64,000 nt of DNA from Microbacterium sp. W4I20. GTDB taxonomy: Bacteria; Actinomycetota; Actinomycetes; Actinomycetales; Microbacteriaceae. The notes below the pieces were generated by a model. It was given only the letters and a program-made list of their open reading frames with translations, was not told the DNA's origin and made no database searches. Shown one piece after another: positions 48,257 through 58,154 of the stretch. The position numbers were made by a program, and so were the translations under genes. The stretch lies in NCBI RefSeq assembly GCF_030816505.1, contig NZ_JAUSYB010000001.1, positions 3,782,001 through 3,846,000 of the forward strand, read 5' to 3'. Every line of letters starts with the position of its first letter. Within the stretch, counting starts at the first letter, position 1.

Positions 48257-49684
48257 ATGGAACAGCCGACCGATCTCTCCCTCGATCTTGAGGAGCGTCG
48301 CCGTGTGCTCGACTCGTGGGTGGAGGCGCGGCGGCGGATCGCGGTGCTCGAGGCGGAGGCGACGGCGCTCCTGGTCGAGCAGATCGCGATCCATGACGCT
48401 GATGTATCGGGGAGTCCGTATCACCGGGATGCGATCTACCGGTCGATGGTGGCGGAGTTCTCCGCCGCGGGTCGCATCCCGAAGGGATCGATCGAGTACG
48501 CGTTCTCGGATGCGCGTTCGCTGAGCACAGAGTTACCGGCCGTGCGCGCGGCGTTCGCGAGCGGCCGGATCAGTGCCGCACATATGCGGGAGATCGCCCG
48601 CGCGGCCGCGATCGTGTCCGAAGCGATCCGCAACCAGAGGGCGGATGCTGAGGTGATGGGTCTCTACGAGACCGCGGTGCTGCTTTTCGCGGAACGGGAG
48701 ACCGCGGCCCGTACGAGCGCGCACGCGAAGCAGGTCGCCGCGGCCCTGGTGGGTGAGACGGTCACCGACCGGCACCGTCGGGCGGCGGAGGAGCGGTGCG
48801 TGAAGGTGCGGTCGGTCGATGATGGCCTCGCGATCCTGACTGCGGTGCTGCCTGAGTGGATGGCGAACGCGATCGCCGACCGGCTCGATCAGATGGCCCG
48901 CCAGGTCATCGACACGCGCGACGACCGCGAGCCCGTCCTCGACCCGTGGATGGCCGATGAGTCCGGCGACTCCCTGTTCCCCGAAGACTTCGCGCTCGAT
49001 GACCCGGCGTTCAACGACCCCGCGTTCGACCCGTCTGCGGGTGCGATCTTCGGCGATGGCACGTTCACGACCGACCCGGACGTGATCCACATCCCGGCAG
49101 ACACGCGCACGAAGGATCAGGTGAAGGCTGACATCTTCGCCGACCTGCTCCTCGCCGCCGACCCGAGCACGGTGCACGGCGACGGCCTCGAGAACATTCA
49201 GGGACGCATCCAGGTCACCGTCGCCGCCTCCACCCTGACCGGTGCGGATGAGCGCCCTGCGGAGCTTGACGGCCACGGTCCACTCCACCCCGACATCGCC
49301 CGCGACCTCGCCGGACGAAACACCGGCTGGAGCCGCCTGTTCCTCAACGGCACCGGCATGATCACCCACACCGACACCTACACGCCGACCGAGGGGATGC
49401 GCCGGTTCCTCCGCGCCCGCGACCAGCACTGCCGCTTCCCCGGCTGCCGCATGCCCGTCCACCGGTGCGACATCGACCACACCTATGATCACGCGAAAGG
49501 CGGCAAGACACGGCTCGACAACCTCAGCCACCTCTGCCGCTCCCACCACACCCTGAAACACCCCGACATCCCCGAACCGTACCGGTGGACGGCACAACAA
49601 CGGCAGGACGGCACCATCACGTGGCACAGCCCCCTGGGCCGCACCTACACCGACCGACCATCCCGGCGAGTGATGTTCGCCTGA
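48257..49684 (+). CDS. DUF222/HNH protein (13E12 repeat family)
   Basis: This 475-residue protein has an N-terminal DUF222 domain (about 10-310), a variable acidic middle and a C-terminal HNH nuclease motif (CRFPGCRMPVHRCDIDHTYDHAKGGKTRLDNLSHLCRSHH, about 405-444) with intact DH and CxxH-like residues. The family is multi-copy in many actinobacterial genomes and is regarded as mobile or repetitive; function is unknown. TAATCT ends 6 bases before the ATG, so the mRNA is probably leaderless. The upstream TTCGAAGCTTTGTTC resembles AT-rich repeats seen before such genes. Confidence 0.88.
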   Translation: MEQPTDLSLDLEERRRVLDSWVEARRRIAVLEAEATALLVEQIAIHDADVSGSPYHRDAIYRSMVAEFSAAGRIPKGSIEYAFSDARSLSTELPAVRAAFASGRISAAHMREIARAAAIVSEAIRNQRADAEVMGLYETAVLLFAERETAARTSAHAKQVAAALVGETVTDRHRRAAEERCVKVRSVDDGLAILTAVLPEWMANAIADRLDQMARQVIDTRDDREPVLDPWMADESGDSLFPEDFALDDPAFNDPAFDPSAGAIFGDGTFTTDPDVIHIPADTRTKDQVKADIFADLLLAADPSTVHGDGLENIQGRIQVTVAASTLTGADERPAELDGHGPLHPDIARDLAGRNTGWSRLFLNGTGMITHTDTYTPTEGMRRFLRARDQHCRFPGCRMPVHRCDIDHTYDHAKGGKTRLDNLSHLCRSHHTLKHPDIPEPYRWTAQQRQDGTITWHSPLGRTYTDRPSRRVMFA

Positions 49685-49711
49685 AGCGCGGGTATCTGAT
49701 CGAGGGCGCGC

Positions 49712-51587
49712 CTACGACAGAGCCTGCGCGCAGACCACGGCGGCGGCCGCCGACCAGGCCTGCGGGCGGCACGCGGCGGGGTACGGCAGCGGGCGGGCTC
49801 CGGGGATCCGTGCGTCTCCTGAGTGGAGTTCCGGAACTCGGTAGTCGAAGCCCTCGGCGACGTCGAGCAGTTGGAGGGCGATCCCCCTGGCGTCCTCGAG
49901 CAGGCCGGCGCGGAGCATCCCGTGCACGGCGATCGCGGTGTCGTGCGTCCAGACGCTGCCCCCGTGATAGCTCAGCGGCCAGTATCCGGCGGCGCCCGTC
50001 GACATCGTGCGGATGCCGAAGCCGCTCGACATGCTCTCGGCGGCGAGCAGTTCGGCGCACACCCGTTCTTCCTCTGCGTCGAGCAGCCCGGTGCCGAGCA
50101 GATGGCCGATGTTGCTCGTGAGCGAATCGACGGCGGCGCCGTGCGCGTCGAGCGCGATCGCCGGGTAGCGCCCTTCCTCCGTCGTCACCCAGAAGGCGTC
50201 GCGGAACCGGGTGCGCAGGTCGGCGGCCCAGACGCGGAGCTCGTCGGCGCCTGATTCGCCGAGCGTCTCGAGCAGTCCTGCTCCGCGCACCGCGGCCTCG
50301 TAGGCGTACCCCTGCACCTCGCTCAGCGCGATCGGTCCCTCGGCGAGGCGTCCGTCACGCCACTGGATCGAATCGCCGGAATCCTTCCAGCCCTGATTGG
50401 CGAGGCCGTGACCCGACTCGTCGGCGTAGTCGATGAAGCCGCTGCCGGATGCGTCGCCGTGCTCGGTGACCCAGTTCAGCGCATCCCGGAGAGCGGGGGA
50501 GGAGGGCGCGTACTTCGTGCTCGGGCATCCCGGCCTCCCGCGCATCGGCGAGAAGGCAGACCCAGAGCGGGGTGGCATCCACCGTGCCGTAGTACAGCGG
50601 GGCGAGGTGCACGCCCTCGTTCGGAATGCTCAGTGTGTCGCTGCGGAGTTCGTGCGGGATCTTGCCCGGTGCCTCCGCCGTCGACGGATCATGCGTGGTT
50701 CCCTGAAGCCGGGCGAGGACGCGCAGCGTCGATGCGGCCATGAGCGGGTCGGCGGCGAGAGCGAGACGTGCGGTCCAGAGCGAGTCGCGGCCGAACAGGG
50801 TGAAGAACCAGGGGGCGCCGGCCGCGTAGAACGCGTCCTCAGGATGCTGCGGCGTCGCCAGCCGGAGCGCGGCGAGGTCGGCCGAGGCGCGCTGCAGCCA
50901 GCGGGCGGCGCGCGAGTCGACGGGGTCCGGGAGCGGGGGTGCGGCCGGATGCGCGGGCGCGCCGACCACGAGCGACGTGTCTGCGAGCACCAGAGTCCAC
51001 TCGATATCCCGGGTGCTGCGCGGGGCGACCTCGAGATCCCAGCGCAGCGTCAGACGCTCGCCGTCGGACGAGACCGTCGCTCCCGGCGCCGTCAGCGCGA
51101 ACGAGGCCTGACCCGCGCGGCAGACTTCACCGTCCCACTCCCAGTCCGCGGCACCGCTCATCCCCGCCTTGACCATTTGCATCGGTCCGAAGTCCGGCGT
51201 GAGGTGCACGGTGACGCCCACCCGTGTCGATGTCTCCAGATGGCTGGCGATCAGCCACCGCTCCGAGAAGTTCCCGGCCGTCACAATGCGTTCGCGGTCG
51301 AGACGCACCTTCGGGTCCGCCGTGTCGTCGTCGAGGCCGCGCAGCACGTCCGTGAGCAGCAGCATCCCCGGCGTCGGAGACGAGCATCCGATCGACTCCA
51401 GCGTCGTGCCGTCGACAGCGGTCTCCACCGCGCGCACCTGACGGACATCGCCGTGATAGATGCCGTGGATCGGGGCCGTCCCGATGAGGCCGGCGTCATC
51501 CGACCACACCTGGGTCGGCGCCTCGAGCGCGATCACGGCGTCGTCCAGCAGCGGCTGGAGGGGCTGCGGGGGCGAGGTGGTGGTCAT
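49712..51587 (-). pseudogene. glycogen-debranching-type amylo-alpha-1,6-glucosidase, apparent frameshift
   Basis: The N-terminal part (51587 to about 50500) has the GDE N-terminal beta domain (TTTSPPQPLQPLLDDAVIAL...) and the start of the (alpha/alpha)6 barrel (GAPWFFTLFGRDSLWTARLAL). The C-terminal barrel (SGSGFIDYADESGHGLANQGWKDSGDSI...) continues in another frame. Removing one base from the five-base C/G run at 50495-50499 restores a 624-residue protein (EHEVRALLPALRDALNWV). The ATG overlaps the permease stop (ATGA), so it is the last gene of the sugar ABC operon, releasing or trimming imported alpha-glucosides. Either a true pseudogene or a homopolymer error. Confidence 0.8.
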
Positions 51588-52423
51588 TCCTTGACGGCTC
51601 CTTCGGTGGAGTTCATGATGCGGCGCTGGAAGACGAAGAACATCACCGCGACGGGGATCGTCATGATGAGCGCCGCTGCCAGCTTGAGCGGATACTGCGT
51701 GCCCTGACTCAGCTGCCCGCTGGCCAGCGATGCGACACCCTTGGTGAGTGTCGTCAGCGCGGGATCGTTCGTCGACACGATGAAGTGGCTCAGTTCGTTC
51801 CAGGAGCCCTGGAACGACAGGATGATGATCGTCACCAGTGCAGGGGTGGCCATCGGGAGCACCACCGACCAGAAGATGCGGAACGTGCCGGCCCCGTCGA
51901 TCCGCGCCTGCTCCTCCACCGACACGGGGATCGACTCGAAGAAGTTCTTCATGATGAACACCCCGGCCGCGTCCACGAGCAGAGGCAGGATCATCCCGGC
52001 GTAGGAGTTGAACATTCCGAGCTGGTTGATCACGAGGAACTTGGGGATCAGCAGCACGACGGTGGGCACCGACATCACCGCCACGAGCGCGGCGAACACG
52101 ACGCCCCGTCCGCGGAACCGGAGCCGGGCAAGGGCATAGCCGGCGAGGGAGTTGAAGAACACGCGGCCGATCGTGACGAAGACGGTCACGATCGCGCTGT
52201 TGACGAACCAGGACGGGAAGTCCGAACGCGCGAAGAGCCGTTCGTAGGCGGCGAAGCTCCACACCTCCGGCACCAGCGAGATGCCCGCGCTCGCCGCCTC
52301 CTCGTCGGTCTTGAAGCTGGTCGCCACCTGCACCAGGAACGGATAGATGTAGATGACCGCGAGTGCGATGAGCACGGCGTAGAGCACGATCTGCCAGGTG
52401 AGCTGCTTCGAGGACAGCCTCAT
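51584..52423 (-). CDS. sugar ABC transporter permease (MalG type)
   Basis: This 279-residue permease has six TM helices and the EAA-loop VSVEEQARIDGAGTFRIFWSVVLPMATPAL (about 180-209), which contacts the ATPase. It begins MRLSSKQLTWQIVLYAVLIA and overlaps the preceding permease gene by 4 bases. It is part of a CUT1-type importer for oligosaccharides. No ATPase gene is present in the cluster, so a shared MsiK-type ATPase encoded elsewhere is probably used. Confidence 0.92.
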   Translation of the reverse strand: MRLSSKQLTWQIVLYAVLIALAVIYIYPFLVQVATSFKTDEEAASAGISLVPEVWSFAAYERLFARSDFPSWFVNSAIVTVFVTIGRVFFNSLAGYALARLRFRGRGVVFAALVAVMSVPTVVLLIPKFLVINQLGMFNSYAGMILPLLVDAAGVFIMKNFFESIPVSVEEQARIDGAGTFRIFWSVVLPMATPALVTIIILSFQGSWNELSHFIVSTNDPALTTLTKGVASLASGQLSQGTQYPLKLAAALIMTIPVAVMFFVFQRRIMNSTEGAVKE

Positions 52424-53517
52424 GACGACTTCCCCTTGCCCGCGATCTCATAGGCGCGGATGCGGCGGCGCGACACCGGCTTGTCACGCAGCACCCAGCG
52501 CTGCAGGAGCGTGAAGATCACGATGATGACGAACAGGATGAAGGCGATCGCCGCCCCCTGACCCCACTCCTGGTTCCGGAAGGCGGTCTGGTACGACAGG
52601 TAGGCCGGCGTCAGAGTCGTCTTGCTCGGCGCGCCCTCCGTGCCGGTGTAGATCTGGTCGAAGACCTGCCAGCATCCGATCAGCCCGAGGGTGAGCACCG
52701 TGAACAGGGTGGGGCGCAGCTGAGGCAGGGTCACGCGCCAGAACCGCTGCCATCCGCTGGCACCGTCCATCATCGCCGCCTCGTCGACATCTGCCCCGAG
52801 ATTCTGCAGTCCCGCGAGGAAGATGAGCATGAAGGTGCCCGAGGTCGTGAAGATCGCCATGAAGACGAATGCGCTCATCGCGACGGAGGGGCCGGCGAGC
52901 CAGTCCCACCAGGAGATCCCCAGCGCACCCGACTGCGTCAGCGCGGCAGGTCCGCTGTCGACACCGAACACGCCGAGGAGCAGCTGGAGCACGCCGCGGG
53001 GGTCGTTGAACCAGTTCGGCCCGTTTATGCCGAACCAGGAGAGCACGTCGTTGACGGCGCCGCTGGCGGAGAACAGGAACAGCCAGAGCACGGTGATGGC
53101 GACGGAGCTGGTGACCGAGGGGAAGTAGTACGCGGTGCGGAAGAAGCCGCGACCGCGCAGCATCGCCCGATTGACGAGCACCGCCAGGAAGAGAGCCAGC
53201 GCCGTCTGCAGCGGCACCACGAGCAGCACGTACCAGGCGTTGTTGCGCAGCGCCGTGCCGAAGTCCTTGGTGGCGAGGCCGCCGTCGGCGAGCACGGCGG
53301 AGTAGTTCTCGCCGCCGACGAACGACACCGAGCCCGACAGCGGGCTGCCGCGGCCCGCCCAGTCCGACATGCTGACCCACAGGGCCATGAGCACCGGGAC
53401 CAGGAGGAAGACGCCGAGGATGACGATCACCGGAGCGGTGAACAGCCATCCGGCGGCGGCCTCGCCGCGGCGGAGCCCGGAGGCGCCCCCGCGGCGAGAC
53501 AGAGACCGCTGGGCCAT
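52420..53517 (-). CDS. sugar ABC transporter permease (MalF type)
   Basis: This 365-residue permease has a basic N-terminus, six to eight TM helices, a long extracytoplasmic loop (about 160-215) and the EAA loop VDEAAMMDGASGWQRFWRVTLPQLRPTL (about 265-292). It starts 2 bases after the stop of the binding-protein gene and overlaps the next permease gene. Together with MalG-type and binding protein it forms a CUT1 importer under the divergent LacI regulator. Confidence 0.92.
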   Translation of the reverse strand: MAQRSLSRRGGASGLRRGEAAAGWLFTAPVIVILGVFLLVPVLMALWVSMSDWAGRGSPLSGSVSFVGGENYSAVLADGGLATKDFGTALRNNAWYVLLVVPLQTALALFLAVLVNRAMLRGRGFFRTAYYFPSVTSSVAITVLWLFLFSASGAVNDVLSWFGINGPNWFNDPRGVLQLLLGVFGVDSGPAALTQSGALGISWWDWLAGPSVAMSAFVFMAIFTTSGTFMLIFLAGLQNLGADVDEAAMMDGASGWQRFWRVTLPQLRPTLFTVLTLGLIGCWQVFDQIYTGTEGAPSKTTLTPAYLSYQTAFRNQEWGQGAAIAFILFVIIVIFTLLQRWVLRDKPVSRRRIRAYEIAGKGKSS

Positions 53518-53519
53518 GG

Positions 53520-54774
53520 CTACTCGACGATCGCTTCGAGGTTGGTCTGCACCGAGCCGAGGATCGCGGCCGGGTCGCCGGTCTTCAGCGTCTCGATCTG
53601 GGCGTTGAAGTCGGCGATCACATCCGTGGCGCCGTCCTGGTTGGGCGGGAACTGGGCGTACTCCGCTCCGGCGAGGAATGCCGCGAGGTCGGGGTTCGCC
53701 GAGGTCCAGGCGTCAGCGGCCGACGCGATCGACGGCATCGGCCCGAAGGCCTTCGAGAACGCCAGCTGGCTGTCGGCGCTGGTGAGGTACTCGACGAGCT
53801 CGAGTGCCGCCTGCTGGTTGGGGCTGTCGGCCGCCATGCCCCAGCAGTTCGTGAACTGCAGCGTGCCCTGGCCACCAGGGCCCTCGGGGAGCTCCGCGAC
53901 GGTGTAGCCCACCGAGCTGAAGTCGTTCGACATGGCGCCGGTGATCCAGTTGCCTTCGATCACCATGGCGGCGGCGCCCTTGCCCAGGGCCTCGCCGCCC
54001 CCATCCGACGCCCACGTCCTTCGCGAAGGCGAAGGTGCCGTCCTCCAGATGGGACTTCACGTAGTCCAGCGCTTCCACATTCGCGTCGTTGTCGGCGATC
54101 GCGGCGCCGTCCGAGACCAGGCCGCCGCCGGCCTGCGCCATGAAGGTGCCGATCCGCTGGTACTCCGCACCGAACGCGAGCCCCACGTGGTCCGCCGTGG
54201 TCAGCGTCTTCGCGACGGCGGCGAGGTCGTCCCAGGTCTTCGGCAGGTCAGCGTCGGTGAGCCCGGCATCCGTCCACATCTGCGTGTTGATCACGAGGGC
54301 GAGCGTGGAGAAGTCCTTGGGGGCGCAGTAGAACGTGTCGTCGATGGTGAAGTTCTCCACGAGGGAGGGGTAGAAGTCGTCCTTGTTCGACAGTTGGTCG
54401 CCGTACGCCTGCAGGGAGCCGTTGGAGGCGAAGCCGGCGATCTGATCGGTCGAGAGGTAGAACAGGTCGGCGGGCTCTCCGGCCGCGAAGCCCTGGGAGA
54501 GTTCCTGTCCGAGGTCGCTCGCGACCTGCAGCGAGACCTCCGTGCCGGATTCCTCCGACCAGGCGTCGACGGCGGCCTGCACGGCGGCGGTCTCGGCGTC
54601 GCCGGAAGAGCCGATGAGCACGCTGAGCGCGTCGTCGGAGGAGGTGAGGCCCTCGGTCTCGGGCTCGGCGGCGTCGTCGCCGGAGAATCCGGAACCGCAC
54701 CCCGCGAGGACGAGCGTGCTGGCCAGCAGCACGGCTCCCGTGCCGAGGACTGCGCGAGTGGTGTGCCGTGTCAT
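53520..54774 (-). pseudogene. sugar ABC transporter substrate-binding lipoprotein, apparent frameshift
   Basis: The N-terminal two thirds begin MTRHTTRAVLGTGAVLLAS, with lipobox VLAGC (Cys26) and a family 1 solute-binding fold; AAGGAG precedes the ATG at 54774. The last third (MVIEGNWITGAMSNDFSS...ILGSVQTNLEAIVE) is in another frame. Removing one base from the five-base C/G run at 53998-54002 joins them as VGWGGEALGKGAAAMVIEG, giving a normal 417-residue protein. It is the first gene of the operon, behind a LacI operator. Sequencing error is likely because the rest of the operon looks intact apart from one similar indel. Confidence 0.82.
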
Positions 54775-54816
54775 TGTCTCTCTCCTTTGATGAGTCACTG
54801 CGGGGGCGGACACGAA

Positions 54817-54830
54817 TTTGAACGATCAAA
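54817..54830. promoter_or_regulatory. LacI-family operator
   Basis: TTTGA-ACGA-TCAAA is a 14-base palindrome with the central CG expected for LacI-family sites. It is in the gap between the binding-protein gene and the LacI gene, so it can control the operon and the regulator. Confidence 0.65.
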
Positions 54831-54896
54831 CTCTGCGTGGAATAGGCTAAGGGCGAGGTGCGGGAGTGTCAAGCCCGCCGTGAACGAGGAGCTGTC

Positions 54897-55901
54897 GTGG
54901 CGAAAGCCCCCACCGTCGAGGATGTCGCCGAACGCGCGGGCGTCTCCCGGCAGACCGTCTCGAACGTGCTCAACTCGCCCGACATCGTGCGACCCGCGAC
55001 GCGGGAGCGCGTACTCACCGCGATCCGCGAGCTCGGGTATCGGCGCCATGCTGCTGCCCGCCAGCTGCGGCTGCGCCGGAGCTCGACCATCGGCATCCGG
55101 CTCGACCCGTATCTCGGCGGGGTCTCCGGTGTCGTGCTCGACCGCTTCGTGCATGCCATCACCGAACGGGCGAGCGAGCGCGGTATGCGGATGCTGGTGT
55201 ATGCCGCTCGCACGCCGGAGGACGAGATCGCGCGGCTGTCGGAGCTCTGGGAGGGCTCCGAGATCGATGCGGCGATCATCACTGGCACGACGCGCGACGA
55301 TGCGCGCGTGCGCCGCCTCGACGAGGACGGTCTGCCGTTCATCTCGTTCGGCCGTCCCTGGGGCGAGGACGACATCGCCGATCCCCGTCATCTGTGGGTC
55401 GACGTCGACGGGGCTGCCGGCACACGTGCCGCGACCGAGCATGCGCTGACCTTCGGCCCGAACGTCGCATTCCTCGGGTGGCCTGCGGGATCGGGGACGG
55501 GGGATGATCGCGAACGCGGCTGGCGCGAGGCGATGGATGCCGCCGGTGCGCGGGGGCCACGACTCACGACGGAGGACGATGTGCCGCTTGCGCGAGCCGC
55601 CGTCGCCACAGCCCTGGCAGACGGCGACACACCGGATGCTGTGGTCTGCGCGAGCGACTCACTCGCCGTGGGCGCCCTGCTCGCCATCGCCGATGCGAGC
55701 CATTCGGCCCCGGTGATCGGATTCGACAACACTCCGACGGCCGAGGCGCTGGGATTCTCGAGCGTCGAGCAGCGCCCGGAGGATGTCGCCACCGCGATCC
55801 TCGAGCTCCTCATGGGCCCGACGGGAGAGATCGTCGCGCCGCGCCGACTTCAAGCCGGGTCCGCGCATGCGCTGATCACACCTGAGCTCGTGGTGCGCTG
55901 A
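54897..55901 (+). CDS. LacI-family transcriptional regulator
   Basis: This 334-residue protein has the N-terminal LacI helix-turn-helix VAKAPTVEDVAERAGVSRQTVSNVLNSPDIVRPATRERV (residues 1-39, hinge helix AARQLRL at about 56-62) and a periplasmic-binding-protein-like effector domain (63-330). The GTG at 54897 is preceded by AGGAG and gives the family N-terminus. It is divergent from the sugar transporter operon and is its likely repressor, induced by the imported sugar. Its 3' end overlaps the convergent hutG gene by 26 bases. Confidence 0.92.
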   Translation: MAKAPTVEDVAERAGVSRQTVSNVLNSPDIVRPATRERVLTAIRELGYRRHAAARQLRLRRSSTIGIRLDPYLGGVSGVVLDRFVHAITERASERGMRMLVYAARTPEDEIARLSELWEGSEIDAAIITGTTRDDARVRRLDEDGLPFISFGRPWGEDDIADPRHLWVDVDGAAGTRAATEHALTFGPNVAFLGWPAGSGTGDDRERGWREAMDAAGARGPRLTTEDDVPLARAAVATALADGDTPDAVVCASDSLAVGALLAIADASHSAPVIGFDNTPTAEALGFSSVEQRPEDVATAILELLMGPTGEIVAPRRLQAGSAHALITPELVVR

Positions 55902-56817
55902 CTCCGCGCGCGGCGAGCCCGGCGAGCAGTTCGAGGACACACAGCGCGGCGAGCCGAACCGTGCGCCCATCGGCGACATCGGCCGTCGCATCGACCTCGG
56001 CGAGATCCGCGCTGACGATTGGAGCATCGGATGCCACGGCGCGCGTGAGCGCTCGCAGTTCCCACGCCTGAAGGCCGCCGGGCACACTCGCCGGGCAGCC
56101 GGGTGCGACGGAGCGATCGCAGACGTCCACGTCGATGTCGAGGTGGACGCGGGCCGCCGGTCCGGCTCCGGCGACCTCGACCGCTTCGGCGACCACGTCG
56201 TCGATGCCGCGTCGGCGCAGGTCGTCGAGGGTGATCACGCGGATGCCCCAGTCCGCTGCCCGTTGCGCATACGCGGCGGAGTTCGCGAAATCGGCGATGC
56301 CGATCTGCACGATGCGGGCCGGATCGATCCGCGAGGTGTCGAGGGGTGAGGCGGCGGGGGAGTCCTGCACGAGCCGGCGGACCGGGGTGCCGTTGGAGAC
56401 CCCGTCGCGCAGGTCGAAGTGCGCGTCGAAGGTGATCAGGCCGGTCGCCTGGGCGCCCAGCGCCACCGGATAGGTGAGGGAGTTGTCGCCGCCCAGAGCG
56501 ATCACGAGGTCGGCGGAGCCTGCCAGCTCGCGCACCCGTGCGATCACCTCGGCCTCGCCGGCGTCGCCGTCCGGTTCGTCGACGTCACCGGCATCCGCGA
56601 TGCGCAGCGTCTCGTTCAGATCGACGATCGGCGGCCCCATCAGGGTGGTCCCGTAGCGCGGGAGGGCTTCACGGATCGCCGCGGGAGTGGCGTGCGCACC
56701 CGTCGGCGAGAGCGAGGTGCGCCACGTCGGAACGCCGAGCAGCACGGCATCGGCGGTGCCATCGAAGGGCGGCCAGCCACCGGCGCGGGGCCAGAGCGGA
56801 TCGTGCGAGAGGGCCAT
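55876..56817 (-). CDS. hutG: formimidoylglutamase (arginase family)
   Basis: HutG hydrolyses formiminoglutamate to glutamate and formamide, the last step of histidine catabolism. The 313-residue ureohydrolase has the Mn-site motifs ALGGDNSLTYP (GGDHS type, with Asn), TFDAHFDLRDG (DxHxD) and HLDIDVDVCDRSVAPG (DxDxxDP type, with an odd SVAP in place of DPAxAP). Substrate assignment rests on the incomplete hut operon elsewhere in the window; agmatinase-like activity is possible. It starts one base after the DUF445 stop. Confidence 0.8.
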   Translation of the reverse strand: MALSHDPLWPRAGGWPPFDGTADAVLLGVPTWRTSLSPTGAHATPAAIREALPRYGTTLMGPPIVDLNETLRIADAGDVDEPDGDAGEAEVIARVRELAGSADLVIALGGDNSLTYPVALGAQATGLITFDAHFDLRDGVSNGTPVRRLVQDSPAASPLDTSRIDPARIVQIGIADFANSAAYAQRAADWGIRVITLDDLRRRGIDDVVAEAVEVAGAGPAARVHLDIDVDVCDRSVAPGCPASVPGGLQAWELRALTRAVASDAPIVSADLAEVDATADVADGRTVRLAALCVLELLAGLAARGVSAPRAQV

Positions 56818-56818
56818 G

Positions 56819-58096
56819 TCAGACTCCGGGGATCAGGGCGTGGGCGAGGGTGAAGATCGCGAGTCCGGCCAGGGCGCCCACGAACGTGCCGTTCAGGCGG
56901 ATGTACTGCAGGTCCCGGCCCACCATGAGCTCGATCTTCTCGGTCGTCTCCGCCGGGTCCCAGCGTTCGACGGTGTCGGTGATGATCGACGCGATGTCGT
57001 GACGGTACCGGTCGACGAGGAACACCGCGGCGTCGGACACCCAGGTGTCGACGCGGTGCTGCAGGGCGGCATCCGTCGTCAGGCGCTCGCCGACCTCCTG
57101 CAGGGCGCGCACCGCACGCCGGCGCAGCCCGCTCTCCGGGTCGGCGAGGGCGGTGAGGAGTCCGTTCTTCGCGGTGTTCCAGGCCTCGGCCGCCAGCGCG
57201 CCGACGCGGGGGCTGTCGAAGAGCGAAGCTTTGGCGTTCTCGAGCTTGGCCCGGGTGTCGGGATCGTTCTGCAGATTGTCGGCGAGACGCGTGAGATAGC
57301 CGTCGATGGCGATGCGCGCCGGATGCCGGGGGTCGGCCTGCACGGCGTGCACGAACTTGATCGCCTCGTTGTAGACCGTGTCGTCGACGAACCGGTGGGC
57401 GAGTTTCGGCACCCACCCGGGAAGGCGACGCGACACCAGGCCGGAGAACGACTCGGCGTTCGCCTCCAGCCATCGCCCGATGTTGTCGACGGCGAGATCG
57501 ACGGCGCCGTGGTGCGCCTCGGCGTCGACGATCTTCTCCAGCCACACGCCCGCCGGCGGACCCCACTCCGGTTCGACCAGGTGCTCGCGTGCGAGGTCCG
57601 AGATGAGGTCGCGCACGTCGTCGTCGCTCAGGGCATTGAGCACGGCCGTGGCGATGGTGGCGCCCTCGGCGCCCACCCGCTCCGCATGCGCCTCCTCCCG
57701 CAGCCATTCGCCGCCGCGCAGGGCGATGGCCGTGGTGGAGAGCTTCTGGCGCACGACGTCGGCCGCGAGGAAGTTGGTCTCGACGAACTCGCCCAGGGTG
57801 CGCCCGATCTCGTCCTTGCGGCTCGGGATGATGGCGGTGTGCGGGATGGGGAGCCCGAGCGGACGACGGAACAGTGCGGTGACGGCGAACCAGTCCGCGA
57901 GCGCGCCGACCATGCCGCCCTCCGCGGCGGCGCGCACGTAGGCGAGCCAGCCCATCCGCTCCTGGAACGCGAAGGCGAGGACGAACGCGACGGCCATGAA
58001 CACCAGCGCACCGAGCGCCACGGCCTTCATGCGCCGGAGGGCGCGGAGTCGCTCCTGGTCGGCGGGCGAGAGCTGCGCCATCGGTGTGCGGGACAT
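56819..58096 (-). CDS. DUF445 family membrane protein
   Basis: This 425-residue protein has an N-terminal TM helix (about 24-45), a second hydrophobic segment, the DUF445 signature EGGMVGALADWFAVTALFRRPLGLPIPHTAIIP (about 59-91), a long helical region, and a C-terminal TM helix (FVGALAGLAIFTLAHALIPG). The function is unknown. GGAAGG precedes the ATG. It is followed by hutG on the same strand and is divergent from the CsoR-type gene. Confidence 0.9.
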   Translation of the reverse strand: MSRTPMAQLSPADQERLRALRRMKAVALGALVFMAVAFVLAFAFQERMGWLAYVRAAAEGGMVGALADWFAVTALFRRPLGLPIPHTAIIPSRKDEIGRTLGEFVETNFLAADVVRQKLSTTAIALRGGEWLREEAHAERVGAEGATIATAVLNALSDDDVRDLISDLAREHLVEPEWGPPAGVWLEKIVDAEAHHGAVDLAVDNIGRWLEANAESFSGLVSRRLPGWVPKLAHRFVDDTVYNEAIKFVHAVQADPRHPARIAIDGYLTRLADNLQNDPDTRAKLENAKASLFDSPRVGALAAEAWNTAKNGLLTALADPESGLRRRAVRALQEVGERLTTDAALQHRVDTWVSDAAVFLVDRYRHDIASIITDTVERWDPAETTEKIELMVGRDLQYIRLNGTFVGALAGLAIFTLAHALIPGV

Positions 58097-58154
58097 GTCG
58101 CCATCCTTCCACGCACGCGCCCCCTACAGGCACGGTGCGGAGTACCCTCGAGAC

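Noticed and set aside
48257..49684. Intein or insertion sequence
   Set aside because: The HNH is attached to DUF222 rather than an intein or transposase, and no terminal repeats or target duplications are visible.
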